Assembly (NCBI GenBank): GCA_002418765.1
Contig: DIET01000012.1
Location: 21,083 to 85,082, forward strand
DNA length: 64,000 bases
Source of the DNA: Peptococcaceae bacterium UBA5767
GTDB lineage: Bacteria > Bacillota > TC1 > UBA5767
Direction of reading: 5' to 3'
Numbering within the stretch: the first letter of the stretch is position 1; each line of letters starts with the position of its first letter. The translations under genes and the position numbers were made by a program. Positions 15,486-24,741 of the stretch are shown piece after piece. Below the pieces are notes generated by a model. It was not told the DNA's origin. It worked only from the letters and a program-made list of their open reading frames with translations, and did no database searches.

Positions 15486-18248
15486 ATGACCAATAATGAA
15501 AAGACTGTAGAACAGGAAATGGATTGTGTGACCATGGAAAAATGCAGCATTACGACAAAAGATGCACTTGTGGATGCCGATTTTCCAATTATGGGTATCG
15601 GCGCCTCTGCGGGAGGATTGGAGGCTCTGGAATTGCTCTTGGGGAGTGTCCCAGAAAACAGCGGCATTGCGTTCATCATTGTGCAACACTTGGACCCGAC
15701 AAGAGAAGGTGCCATGGTGGAACTGCTTCAACGTGTCACTTCCATGCCGGTTTCTCAGGCACAGGAACAAACTGAAGTTCAACCAAATTGCGTCTATATC
15801 ATTCCTCCCAATAAGGATATGTCTCTTTTTCATGGTGTGTTGCATCTTTTTGAGCCTGTAGAGCCGCGTGGCCTCCGTTTGCCTATTGATTTCTTATTCT
15901 ACTCCATGGCTGAAGATCGGGGAGATCGAGCTATAGTAGCCATCTTATCAGGGATGGCGTCAGATGGAACATTGGGGCTTAGGGCCGTTAAGGAAAAAGG
16001 CGGTATTGTCTTAGTTCAGGAACCAGAAACGGCAAAATTCGACGGCATGCCTCAAAGTGCGATCAACACGGGTTTGGTCGACGCAGTGGCACCGGCGGAG
16101 GAGTTGATTTTTAGAGCGATTGAATATTTGAAGCGCAAGCCCCTGATCGAGGAGACCGAGCAGAGATTTGGAGACAAAGACAGCAATTATTTTGAAAAAA
16201 TAGCCATTTTGTTACGTTCGAAAACGGGACATGACTTCTCTCTCTACAAGAAAAGTACAGTCTATCGTCGTATTGAGAGACGGTTGGAAATCCATCAGAT
16301 TAACGATTTTCCAACCTATATTCGCTTCCTGCAGAATAACCCCCAGGAGTTACAGGTGTTGTTTAAGGAGTTGCTTATTGGTGTGACCAGTTTTTTTCGT
16401 GATCCAGAGGCGTGGGAGCAATTAAAAGAACAGGCAATTTTGCAGTTGTTTGCCATGCGCGATCCTGATCAAGCACTGCGGGCGTGGGTGCCTGCCTGCT
16501 CCACAGGGGAGGAAGCTTATTCCTTAGCTATTGTTTTTAAAGAGGCTCTGGAATACGCCAATCCAGCCGGTAATTTCACGCTTCAGATTTTTGCAACAGA
16601 CATTGACCGAGATGCCGTTGAAAGAGCCCGTCAGGGATTTTTTCCAGACAGCATTAATGCAGAAGTATCCACGGAACGGTTGCACCGTTTTTTTATTAAG
16701 GAAGAGGGCGGTTACCGGATTAGGAAAGAAATTCGTGAAATGGTGCTTTTTGCCCCACAAAATATTATTATGGATCCACCTTTTACCAGGATCGATATCA
16801 TTAGCTGTCGCAATTTGTTGATTTATCTGACAGAAGAGTTACAAAAAAAGATTCTGGCTCTTTTTCACTATAGCTTGAATCACGACGGATTCTTGTTTCT
16901 GGGCAGTGCGGAGTCCATTGGTACACTAACCGATTTTTTCAAGTTATTAAAGGGAAGATTCAGGCTATATAAGCGACTGGAATCCACACATCAAAAAGAG
17001 AGGCTCCATTTTTCTTCGCCAGGGTTTCGTTTTCCTATTGGTGAATCTGGTGCTGACAAAGCAATACATAAGGATGGGAAGCATGACTTGAATCTGGAAA
17101 CATTGGCCAATCAGTTGATATTGAGGCGGTACTCTCCTGCTGCGGTGATGGTCAACGAGATGGGAGATATTCTCTATACCAGTGGCAGGATTGGCAGATA
17201 TCTTGAGCCGGCAGCAGGAAAAGCGAACTGGAATATTTTTGCGATGGCACATGAAAGTCTGAGCTACAAGCTTGGAAGATCTTTCCAGAAAGCAGTTACC
17301 AATAAAAGTACAGTCACATTGAAAAATGTGAAAATAGGAACCGCGGAGGAGAAGCAGTTGGTGGATATTACCATTGATCCACTCAAAGAACCTGAGTCGT
17401 TACGGAACCTGGTTGTAATTGTTTTCGCAGAGGTAAGAGCCTTTTTAAATAATAATAAAGTGGGACGAATTAGTCGCTCTTCTGCTCAAGGAGAACGTGT
17501 AGCCGAATTGGAGTTAGAACTGCAGCAATCATTGCAGGAGTTGCAGAGTGTACGTCATGAAATGCAATCCTCTCAGGAAGAGCTTTTGGCAGCCTATGAG
17601 GAGCTGCAATCGACCAATGAAGAATTGCAATCAACCAACGAGGAAATGACCACCTCCAAGGAAGAACTGCAATCACTGAATGAAGAATTGCAAACAGTCA
17701 ATTATGAATTGCAGAAAAAAGTCAATGAACTATCTGAAGCCAATAATGACATAAAGAATCTGCTTGAAAGCACTGATATTGCTACCTTGTTTTTGGATAA
17801 TGACCTCTGTGTCCGGCGGTTTACCGCTCGGGCGGTAAAAATTTTCAAACTGATACCGGGTGATGTGGGGAGACCAATCACTGATATTGTATCTATCCTG
17901 GTCTATCCTGAGCTGGCTTCAGACGTTGAAGATGTATTGAGGACATTGGTATTCGTTGAAAAAGAGGTTACGACCAGCGACGGCCGTTGGAGTATGGTAC
18001 GGATCATGCCTTATCGCACGATTGAGAACAAAATTGACGGCTTGGTTCTTACTTTCACAGATATCACTGCATCCAAAGTACTGGAGGCGGCTTTGCGGCA
18101 AACGCAAGCTGGGTTGAAAAAACGTATAACCAACAAAGAAATGGAGTTAAACAAAACCAAAAAGAAATTGCATTCAGAAATTCACTTAAAAGAGGAGGAA
18201 GAAGATTCTTATGCAACCAAGAAAGATGATGTGTCGTCAGAGGAATGA
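15486..18248 (+). CDS. CheB-CheR-PAS fusion protein
   Basis: About 920 residues. The N-terminal CheB-type methylesterase domain has the catalytic serine in GIGASAGGLEAL, histidine in QHLDP and aspartate in GMASDGTLGL. A CheR methyltransferase follows (SAM loop VPACSTGEEAYSL, RNLLIYL). A long coiled coil of EELQS(T/L)NEE repeats (about 655-745) leads to a PAS domain and a charged tail. This arrangement is the standalone CheB/CheR-PAS family seen with hybrid kinases in stress signalling, not classical chemotaxis. The start at 15486 is chosen because GAAGGT lies just upstream; 15471 is in frame but lacks an SD. The stop overlaps the next gene. Confidence 0.88.
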   Translation: MTNNEKTVEQEMDCVTMEKCSITTKDALVDADFPIMGIGASAGGLEALELLLGSVPENSGIAFIIVQHLDPTREGAMVELLQRVTSMPVSQAQEQTEVQPNCVYIIPPNKDMSLFHGVLHLFEPVEPRGLRLPIDFLFYSMAEDRGDRAIVAILSGMASDGTLGLRAVKEKGGIVLVQEPETAKFDGMPQSAINTGLVDAVAPAEELIFRAIEYLKRKPLIEETEQRFGDKDSNYFEKIAILLRSKTGHDFSLYKKSTVYRRIERRLEIHQINDFPTYIRFLQNNPQELQVLFKELLIGVTSFFRDPEAWEQLKEQAILQLFAMRDPDQALRAWVPACSTGEEAYSLAIVFKEALEYANPAGNFTLQIFATDIDRDAVERARQGFFPDSINAEVSTERLHRFFIKEEGGYRIRKEIREMVLFAPQNIIMDPPFTRIDIISCRNLLIYLTEELQKKILALFHYSLNHDGFLFLGSAESIGTLTDFFKLLKGRFRLYKRLESTHQKERLHFSSPGFRFPIGESGADKAIHKDGKHDLNLETLANQLILRRYSPAAVMVNEMGDILYTSGRIGRYLEPAAGKANWNIFAMAHESLSYKLGRSFQKAVTNKSTVTLKNVKIGTAEEKQLVDITIDPLKEPESLRNLVVIVFAEVRAFLNNNKVGRISRSSAQGERVAELELELQQSLQELQSVRHEMQSSQEELLAAYEELQSTNEELQSTNEEMTTSKEELQSLNEELQTVNYELQKKVNELSEANNDIKNLLESTDIATLFLDNDLCVRRFTARAVKIFKLIPGDVGRPITDIVSILVYPELASDVEDVLRTLVFVEKEVTTSDGRWSMVRIMPYRTIENKIDGLVLTFTDITASKVLEAALRQTQAGLKKRITNKEMELNKTKKKLHSEIHLKEEEEDSYATKKDDVSSEE

Positions 18249-19408
18249 TCATGAGTGAGGGAAAGAACAAGTCGGCAGAAGAATTGCGCCATAGGGCGGA
18301 GAAGCGGTTGCATGACAAGAAGCAAAAGCTATCTGTTCCCAAGACAATGGTAGGATTGCAGCGAATTGTTCAAGAACTGGAGGTGCATCAGATTGAACTG
18401 GAAATGCAAAACGAAGAATTGCAGCAGACACGTTCAAAGCTGGAATCATTTCTTGTTCAATACACCGATTTGTATGATTTTGCTCCCGTAGGCTATTTTA
18501 CGCTGGACAGGGGGGGCATGATTTTACAGGCCAATTTGACGGGCGCTCGCATGCTCGGTTTGGATCGCTCTTGCCTTATAAAACAGCATTTTCTACAGTT
18601 TATCGCGGTAGATTTTCAGTGTGCATTTGCTGCCATTATTGAACAAATATTTGATAATGATTCTCAGGAAACGTCGGTCATTGGATTGCAAAAAGAGGGA
18701 AGCGGCACGATCTTCGTGCAACTTGAGGCCCAAATAAGCAACGAAGGTCAGGAATGTCGCATCGCGCTGATTGACATCACAGCACAAAAAAAAGCAGAAG
18801 AATTGTTTCTGGAAAATGAACGAAAATTTCGTATCTTATTTGAAAATATGGTACAAGGTGTTGTGCTTTGCGAACAAGATGGAGGAGTCGTAGCAGCAAA
18901 CCCAGCAGCTGAGCATATTCTTGGTCATTCATTAGATCAAATGCAGGCAAGTTCAACGATAGATTTTTTTCCGAAGGCTATTCATGAGGATGGCACAATA
19001 TTTGCTGTAGAAACGCAACCCCATATGGTAGTTTTCCGGATGAATAAACCCATTTACAATGTGGTCATGGGGATTTTGTTGCCGCAAAATACTCGTTATA
19101 TTTGGCTCAGAATCACTGCTTTACCACTTCCTAAATCTGGTGGAGGGAGGCCGACCCAGGTTTTAATAACTTTTGAGGATATCACATTTCAAAAACGGTT
19201 ATTGGTATACAATACGCTTACGATGAGAGAAAAGGAAGTATTCAAACTGTTGGCCAGAGGCTATGGACGCCAGGTCATAGCGGATTACTTGGACATAAGG
19301 CCAAAAACTGTGGATAAGCATCGGGAGAACCTGATGGAAAAGTTAAGTTTGCATAAGATTGAGGAACTTTTGGTCTTTTCCAAGCTGATTGGGATAGGAA
19401 AGGCATGA
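18245..19408 (+). CDS. PAS-PAS-LuxR transcriptional regulator
   Basis: A 387-residue regulator. After a helical start (QRIVQELEVHQIELEMQNEE, also found in PAS kinases) there are two PAS domains (about 75-185 and 195-320) and a C-terminal LuxR/GerE helix-turn-helix (MREKEVFKLLARGYGRQVIA, then KTVDKHRENLMEKL). It has no receiver domain, so the PAS domains likely sense the signal directly. The ATG at 18245 overlaps the stop of the CheB-CheR gene by 4 bases (ATGA), giving translational coupling. The two proteins probably act in one pathway. Confidence 0.85.
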   Translation: MIMSEGKNKSAEELRHRAEKRLHDKKQKLSVPKTMVGLQRIVQELEVHQIELEMQNEELQQTRSKLESFLVQYTDLYDFAPVGYFTLDRGGMILQANLTGARMLGLDRSCLIKQHFLQFIAVDFQCAFAAIIEQIFDNDSQETSVIGLQKEGSGTIFVQLEAQISNEGQECRIALIDITAQKKAEELFLENERKFRILFENMVQGVVLCEQDGGVVAANPAAEHILGHSLDQMQASSTIDFFPKAIHEDGTIFAVETQPHMVVFRMNKPIYNVVMGILLPQNTRYIWLRITALPLPKSGGGRPTQVLITFEDITFQKRLLVYNTLTMREKEVFKLLARGYGRQVIADYLDIRPKTVDKHRENLMEKLSLHKIEELLVFSKLIGIGKA

Positions 19409-19593
19409 ATGATTGATGCGTTTATACCCTTTGCTTACGTAGAAGGGAATTATAAATGCTTTTTTAGAATAATGGTACCTTGCATCCACTTATTAACGCG
19501 AATATGGTCGTGATATTTTGTCAGGGGAGAGAACCCAGCAAGGGAAATCGATACGGGATGATATCTTTATTTTTTTTGTGAGGAGCGATACAT

Positions 19594-20688
19594 ATGATAA
19601 AAATCGGTTTGGTAGTGAATCCGTTTGCGGGCATGGGCGGAAGCGTGGGGCTGAAGGGTACAGATGGAGATCTGTATTCCAAAGCCGTTGCTTTGGGCTC
19701 GGAGCCGGTGGCACCAGGTAGAATACGTAAAGTTCTTTCTTTGGTGACCAGAAAAGATCTCTCTTTCATCTGTGCACCAGGTGTGATGGGTGAGGAATAT
19801 TTGAAGGATTTTGACTTTTCATACAAGGTGGTGGGAACCATCGGGGATAGAACTACATCAGCAGATACCAAAAGGATTGTTGGTGAAATGGTGGAGGAAG
19901 GGATCGAGATCCTTGTCTTTGTCGGTGGGGATGGTACGGCGCGCGATGTTCTTGATGTTGTTGGTATGAACATACCGGTTATTGCCATCCCATCAGGTGT
20001 CAAGATGTTTAGTTCTGTTTTCACTTTTTCAGCGCATGCGGCTGCTGAAATGATCAATACGTTTGGTAGCGCGTTTACAGAAAAGGAAATACTCGATATA
20101 GACGAAGAAGCGTTCATAGAAAACCGTCTTGTAGCAAAATTGTATGGTTACGTCAATGTTCCTGATATTCAGCATCTTCTTCAGGGGACGAAAGCAGCTT
20201 CTGATGTGAGGAGTGTAGCCAAAGACAAAAAACGTGAGGTAGCCAAATATATTGTTGAAGACATGGACCAAGATACGGTGTATATCTTAGGCCCTGGAAC
20301 TACCCTAAAAGCGATTGCGGATGTACTTTCCTTGGAGAAGACGCTCCTAGGGGTCGATGTTGTCCTTCATGGCAAAATGGTTGGTAAAGATATCAATGAG
20401 GCAGATATTCTGGATTTGATCCGTAGATACAAAAAATTAAAAATTGTGGTTACACCTATCGGCGGGAATGGTTTCATTTTTGGTAGAGGTAGTCGGCAAA
20501 TCTCTTCTCAGGTTCTTGGCTTGGTTGGAAAAAATAACGTGATTGTGGTCGGTACGTTGGATAAGGTTGGTCCCTTAACCTGTTTGCGGGTCGATACGGG
20601 CGACTATGAAATTGATAAGGCTTTTGGTGGGAAAATGGACGTCGTGATTGGCCACCATGAGAAAATCATTATGGAGGTGAAGTTTTGA
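19594..20688 (+). CDS. ATP-NAD kinase family protein (COG3199-like)
   Basis: A 364-residue protein starting MIKIGLVVNPFAGMGGSVGL, with the kinase phosphate motif VGGDGTARD near 110 and IPSGVKM after it. These mark the NAD-kinase/diacylglycerol-kinase superfamily, specifically the AcoX/COG3199 branch, which often accompanies acetoin or ketoacid catabolism. It may phosphorylate NAD or another small molecule; the substrate is unproven. GAGGAG precedes the ATG. It overlaps the downstream PLP enzyme gene by 4 bases, so the pair should work together. Confidence 0.8.
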   Translation: MIKIGLVVNPFAGMGGSVGLKGTDGDLYSKAVALGSEPVAPGRIRKVLSLVTRKDLSFICAPGVMGEEYLKDFDFSYKVVGTIGDRTTSADTKRIVGEMVEEGIEILVFVGGDGTARDVLDVVGMNIPVIAIPSGVKMFSSVFTFSAHAAAEMINTFGSAFTEKEILDIDEEAFIENRLVAKLYGYVNVPDIQHLLQGTKAASDVRSVAKDKKREVAKYIVEDMDQDTVYILGPGTTLKAIADVLSLEKTLLGVDVVLHGKMVGKDINEADILDLIRRYKKLKIVVTPIGGNGFIFGRGSRQISSQVLGLVGKNNVIVVGTLDKVGPLTCLRVDTGDYEIDKAFGGKMDVVIGHHEKIIMEVKF

Positions 20689-21662
20689 TTGACTTAAGTT
20701 CGAATGAGAGTCCATATTTACCATCTCCAAAGGTAGGCAAAGAAGTGGGTATGCAGCTTGAACACTTGAATCGCTACGTGAGGTCTGAGGAGATTCGTAC
20801 ACTTAAAAAATCTATGGCGGATTACTGTGGGGTGTCCGAGGAACGAATCCTCATTGGACCTGGAACAGACTATCTCTTCGCTCAGGCAATCTATAGATTG
20901 GGTAGGAATAGAAATGTTGTAACTTTCAATCCTACAAATCTGCATTGTATGGAAAATGCCCGCTATGTCGCTGCTCAGGTTGTACGGCTACAACTGGTTC
21001 CCCCCGCGTTTGAAATTGATTGGGCCGGCCTAGGGTCTTGGCCTGGTCTCATCTTGTTTGATTATCCCAACAATCCCACGGGACAATGCCTTATAAACCG
21101 GGGACAACTGATATCACTGCTGGAAGGTGGTAATCATCTGGTTCTGGTGGATGAGGCCGGTTATGAATACTGTGGTAAAACCTTTGTGGATCTAGTACCT
21201 AAGTATCCTCATTTGGCGGTAACACGAACGCTGAATAAAGCGTTTGGTTTGGCAGGGTTGAGGGTGAGTTGGATGATTGCGGGTGATTCTTTTTTGGAGG
21301 AACTGGATACAAAAGAAGTACTGATTAGCCGGGTGGCCTACGCAGCAGCCTTGACGGCTTTAGAAGACATTGCCTATGCCAAAGATTGTGCCGCCAGAAC
21401 TATTTCTGAGCGGGAACGATTGGGACGTGGGCTTATGGCCTTGGGTCTGGAGGTTTTTTCAAGCGAAGCCAATTATTTGCTAGTACGAGCAAAGACTGCT
21501 GATCTGGCATTGCAGTTGAAAACGGCCGGATTTTTGGTGGAGGATTTGTCACTTGTCTGGCTTTCTGGCTTTTGCCGCATCTCCGTGGGAAACCGTGAGG
21601 AAAATGAGGCATTGTTGGGGGCCTTGTCGTCCTTATCTTGCTTTGATGAACAGGATTCCTGA
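20685..21662 (+). CDS. PLP aminotransferase-like enzyme (HisC/CobD fold)
   Basis: A 325-residue fold-type I PLP enzyme: LSSNESPYLPSP at the start, FDYPNNPTG near 125, LVDEAGYEY near 150 and TRTLNKAFGLAGLRVSW, whose lysine binds PLP. The length and N-E-S-P-Y start fit histidinol-phosphate aminotransferase or threonine-phosphate decarboxylase relatives, but no his or cob genes are nearby. The start codon is TTG (20685): the GGAGGTG ribosome site lies 8 bases upstream and no later ATG preserves the N-terminal motif. The TTGA overlap couples it to the kinase-like gene. Confidence 0.8.
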   Translation: MIDLSSNESPYLPSPKVGKEVGMQLEHLNRYVRSEEIRTLKKSMADYCGVSEERILIGPGTDYLFAQAIYRLGRNRNVVTFNPTNLHCMENARYVAAQVVRLQLVPPAFEIDWAGLGSWPGLILFDYPNNPTGQCLINRGQLISLLEGGNHLVLVDEAGYEYCGKTFVDLVPKYPHLAVTRTLNKAFGLAGLRVSWMIAGDSFLEELDTKEVLISRVAYAAALTALEDIAYAKDCAARTISERERLGRGLMALGLEVFSSEANYLLVRAKTADLALQLKTAGFLVEDLSLVWLSGFCRISVGNREENEALLGALSSLSCFDEQDS

Positions 21663-21858
21663 GGGTGATGCAAGGGCATATTAAGGCAATATTCATTTTT
21701 TGTCTTATGGCATTCATGTAATTTCCAGAATGATTGCGCTTTGATTTCTCGATGAAATGTATCCATATCATTGATCTTTTGCCCACAAATCAATGATTGG
21801 ATTGATTCGAACTTTTCACATTCGGTCTTGTTTATAAACGATTTTTTGGCGTTAAGAA

Positions 21859-22503
21859 ATGAGGTACAAGGTGCTGCAAAAAAACAATCCTTTTGATGAA
21901 ATTGTTGACGATTATGAAGCGTGGTTTAGGAAAAATGATAAGTTACTGGCTTCGGAAGTTGAGGCCATCAGACCACTTATCCCACTTTCTGGCAAGGGGA
22001 TCGAAATTGGTGTGGGCACGGGTATTTTTGCTTCTGCATTAGAAATCAAAGACGGCGTGGAGCCTTCTGAAAGCATGGCCAGCGAAGCTATAAAAAGAGG
22101 TATTCATGTCATCATCGGACAGGCGGAGAAGCTACCTGTGGCCGACAGTTCTTACCAATTTGCCTTGATGGTAACGGCGGATTGCTTCATGGATGATGTA
22201 GCCAAGGCTTTTGCTGAGATTAAGAGGATTCTTGCAGACCAGGGAATATTTATCATTGCTTTCCTTGATAAAGCTACACCTCTTGGTAACTGGTACGAAA
22301 AAACCAAACATTTGCACAGAAGCTATCAAGATGCAAATTTTCATTCTGCAGCTGAAATAGCCAATTATTTAGAGGACACTGGTTTCGAAATATTGGAAAA
22401 GAAACAGACTATTTATTCATTGGATAATGAATATCAAGAAAGTAAAGATGATGTTGGAGAGGGTGTGTTTGCTGTTATGAAAGCGAGAAAGATGTTTGAC
22501 TGA
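21859..22503 (+). CDS. Class I SAM-dependent methyltransferase
   Basis: A 214-residue protein with the methyltransferase nucleotide site GIEIGVGTGIFASAL (about residues 50-64), the acidic ribose-binding position EPSE, and the later motifs VADSSYQFALMV and ILADQGIFIIAF. It belongs to the UbiE/Methyltransf_11 type. The acceptor substrate is unknown. No good SD precedes the ATG, so the start is less certain than the family. Codon use turns A+T-rich from here on. Confidence 0.8.
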   Translation: MRYKVLQKNNPFDEIVDDYEAWFRKNDKLLASEVEAIRPLIPLSGKGIEIGVGTGIFASALEIKDGVEPSESMASEAIKRGIHVIIGQAEKLPVADSSYQFALMVTADCFMDDVAKAFAEIKRILADQGIFIIAFLDKATPLGNWYEKTKHLHRSYQDANFHSAAEIANYLEDTGFEILEKKQTIYSLDNEYQESKDDVGEGVFAVMKARKMFD

Positions 22504-22851
22504 TGAGATTGCAATATGCGCTGAAAGCTTTTAATAGAGTCTTTTTCCAAATTATATTATTTCGTTGAAGTTCGTCCATATTCCTATTACAGCAATAAAA
22601 AATGACATCAAGATAATACGGACTTATGGAAATAAAGAATCCTATTGCAGTGTTTCAGATTGTTTGATTGGCATTTTGATAAGTGTTTGGATCTATTTAA
22701 GAATCTTATTATCTTACCAAGCTGTCTTTTATTGTAACATGGCCTAAAAGCGATCAAAAATATGAGAAAATCCTTGAGTCTTCTAAAGATGACATAAGTG
22801 AGGAAGAATAAGTATTCAGTTCAAAAAATTCATATAGAGTTCAACAGAATT

Positions 22852-22890
22852 GTGGCCCTTCATGTTTACATGAATAGGGCTACTTCTTTT
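22852..22890 (+). terminator. Hairpin terminator
   Basis: GTGGCCC-TTCATG pairs with CATGAA-TA-GGGCTAC around a TTTA loop with a 2-base bulge, followed by TTCTTTT. Ends whatever is transcribed from the decayed region or the methyltransferase gene. Confidence 0.6.
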
Positions 22891-23000
22891 AGTTTGGGAA
22901 ATTTCTGGATGAACACTTATAAGTTTAATTTGTAATGAAGCAAAAAAATGAATATAAAAAGAGGATATTGATGGTAGATATAGAAATAACAAACAATAAC

Positions 23001-23075
23001 ATGTTACATGCAAATGTATGTTACATACAAATACATGTAACATTTAAAAAATCAAGTACATAGTTCATGTACTTG
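23001..23075. promoter_or_regulatory. Cluster of perfect palindromes upstream of BMP operon
   Basis: ATGTTACATG (23001-23010) pairs with CATGTAACAT (23034-23043). Nested inside, TGTATG (23015) pairs with CATACA (23024). A separate perfect 9-bp pair, CAAGTACAT and ATGTACTTG, lies at 23053-23061 and 23067-23075. ATGT/ACAT repeats resemble PadR- or GntR-type operator halves. About 315 bases before the lipoprotein gene. Regulatory role is inferred. Confidence 0.4.
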
Positions 23076-23389
23076 TTGATAGAATTCTTCTGGATGGCAT
23101 ACCGCCAATGGTGGAATTTGAAATATTTGTGAACTGTAATAACCGAGAAGACGTATGTCTTTCGTGAAAAGGTTTGATTCGATCTGGTTAAGGTAGAATT
23201 TAAATTTGGGACTCAATGACTTGCTTTAATACTATTGAAACATAGGATTATCAGTCTTTCATAAAGTTACTCTGATAATGAAAAGAAGGAAAATCAAAAG
23301 AAAGGGGGCACTCTAGAGTTTAATTAGTGGATTTAAAATTAGTAAATGCAGTATCAATTATGAAATATAAATATTTGGAGGTAAGTAAT

Positions 23390-24475
23390 ATGAATGCTAA
23401 GAAGATAATTTCTGTTCTTCTCATCGCTTTGCTCATGCTTGTAACGATAACTGGGTGTGCTGGAGATGCTGACAATGCCGGGACACAGCCACAAACTGAC
23501 TCATCGAGTGCAATAGAATCAGATGGTGACATGGCTGAGGAAACAGTCAGCGTTGCATTGTTGTTGCCAGGACCGATCAATGATGGTGGATGGAATACAT
23601 CTGCATATGAAGGCTTGAAAATGCTTGAAGAGAAATATGGTTGGTCGATTAGCTACTCGGAAAATATTTCCATTGATAAGCAATCTAGTGCACTACGAGA
23701 TTATGCTCGTCAAGGATATGATTTTATAATTGGTCATGGCTTTCAGTTTGGCGATAGTCTGATTGAAGTGGCTTCTGAATTTCCAGACACTTTTTTTGCA
23801 CAAGTAGGTGGGGATGTTGGCGGGACGTATGCAAATTTAACATCGGGTAATTTTCGTACTGGTGAACTAGCCTTTGTTTTGGGAAGAATGGCTGCTGAAT
23901 TAACAGAAAGTAATTTGATAGGTTTTATCGGAGCGATGGAAATTCCGACGACTGTGGATGAGGTGGAAACCATTGAAGCAACTGTTGCTAAATACAATCC
24001 TGATGCCAAGGTTGCAGTGGCATATACTGGGACATGGACTGACGTAGCAGCGGCAAAGGAAGCAACGAAAGCTATGATTGCAAAGGGAGCGGATGTTATT
24101 GTAGGCATCGCTGATGCAACAGATGTTGGTTCCATACAGGCATGTCAAGAGGCCGATTCTCAGGTTTGGTATGTTGGTTGGGCGGGAGACCGATATGAAT
24201 TGGGACCTGATGTAGTGGCCACTTCAGGGGTTCAGAGCGTACCGGAATTAATTCTTTCCATGGCTGAGAGATTAATTAACAAGCAAGACGGCATCGCTGG
24301 CTATTACGGCATTGAAGAGGGAGTGCAATTGATTGGCCAATTTGGTGATAATTTTCCAGAAGATTTAAAACAAATGGTCTTGGAAGAACACCAAAAATTC
24401 ATAACGGGGGAATATACGCGCAATGGCATCATGGACATCATTGGAAGAGTACCAGAAGTAATGTACGATAAGTGA
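23390..24475 (+). CDS. BMP-family lipoprotein, nucleoside/nucleobase binding (paralog 1)
   Basis: A 361-residue substrate-binding lipoprotein of the BMP/PnrA family. The signal peptide ends in TITGC (lipobox, cysteine near 23), followed by an acidic, serine-rich linker. The binding domain has LLPGPINDGGWNT, RQGYDFIIGHGFQFGD and NLTSGNFRTGE, the conserved BMP blocks. BMP proteins deliver purine nucleosides or related compounds to an ABC importer; homologs (BmpA, PnrA, YufN) support this. TTTGGAGGT precedes ATG 23390. It heads the transporter operon; a hairpin separates it from the ATPase gene. Confidence 0.9.
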   Translation: MNAKKIISVLLIALLMLVTITGCAGDADNAGTQPQTDSSSAIESDGDMAEETVSVALLLPGPINDGGWNTSAYEGLKMLEEKYGWSISYSENISIDKQSSALRDYARQGYDFIIGHGFQFGDSLIEVASEFPDTFFAQVGGDVGGTYANLTSGNFRTGELAFVLGRMAAELTESNLIGFIGAMEIPTTVDEVETIEATVAKYNPDAKVAVAYTGTWTDVAAAKEATKAMIAKGADVIVGIADATDVGSIQACQEADSQVWYVGWAGDRYELGPDVVATSGVQSVPELILSMAERLINKQDGIAGYYGIEEGVQLIGQFGDNFPEDLKQMVLEEHQKFITGEYTRNGIMDIIGRVPEVMYDK

Positions 24476-24662
24476 TGATGCAAATTTTATTCTGAAGATA
24501 TTCATATGGTAGACAAGCTAATAAAGAGCTTTTTGCATCTAACATGAATATACCATGACCATAAGAAAGAATTGCGAAGAGATGCATAAAAACTACATGT
24601 GATTATTCGGTCAGTGCAATCATGTGCGCTGTCCACATAGGTTTATCTCCCTACTATATTCT

Positions 24663-24704
24663 GAGAAGCTTGCTGAATAATTATATCTTATCAACAAGCT
24701 TCTC
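24663..24704 (+). terminator. Intercistronic hairpin after BMP gene
   Basis: GAGAAGCTTG (24663-24672) pairs perfectly with CAAGCTTCTC (24695-24704), followed by AATTTT. It lies between the lipoprotein and ATPase genes. It probably causes partial termination or protects the 5' message, giving more binding protein than transporter. Confidence 0.6.
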
Positions 24705-24741
24705 AATTTTGGTATAAGGCAAACTTAAGGAGAGGAGTTTC

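Larger units (their letters stand above)
22504..23389. other. A+T-rich intergenic region with palindromes
   Basis: There is no intact gene in about 890 bases. Around 22650-22811 a frame ends in a lysine/glutamate-rich stretch (...SDQKYEKILESSKDD...) and reads like the 3' end of a decayed gene. A hairpin terminator (22852-22890) and a palindrome cluster (23001-23075) follow, then the leader of the BMP operon. Confidence 0.45.

Noticed and set aside
22565..22747. Plus-strand frame of 60 codons
   Set aside because: No SD, and a competing decayed frame covers the same DNA; composition is not gene-like.
23080..23389. Purine riboswitch or PurR box before the BMP operon
   Set aside because: No aptamer core and no CGAA-type repeats were found.
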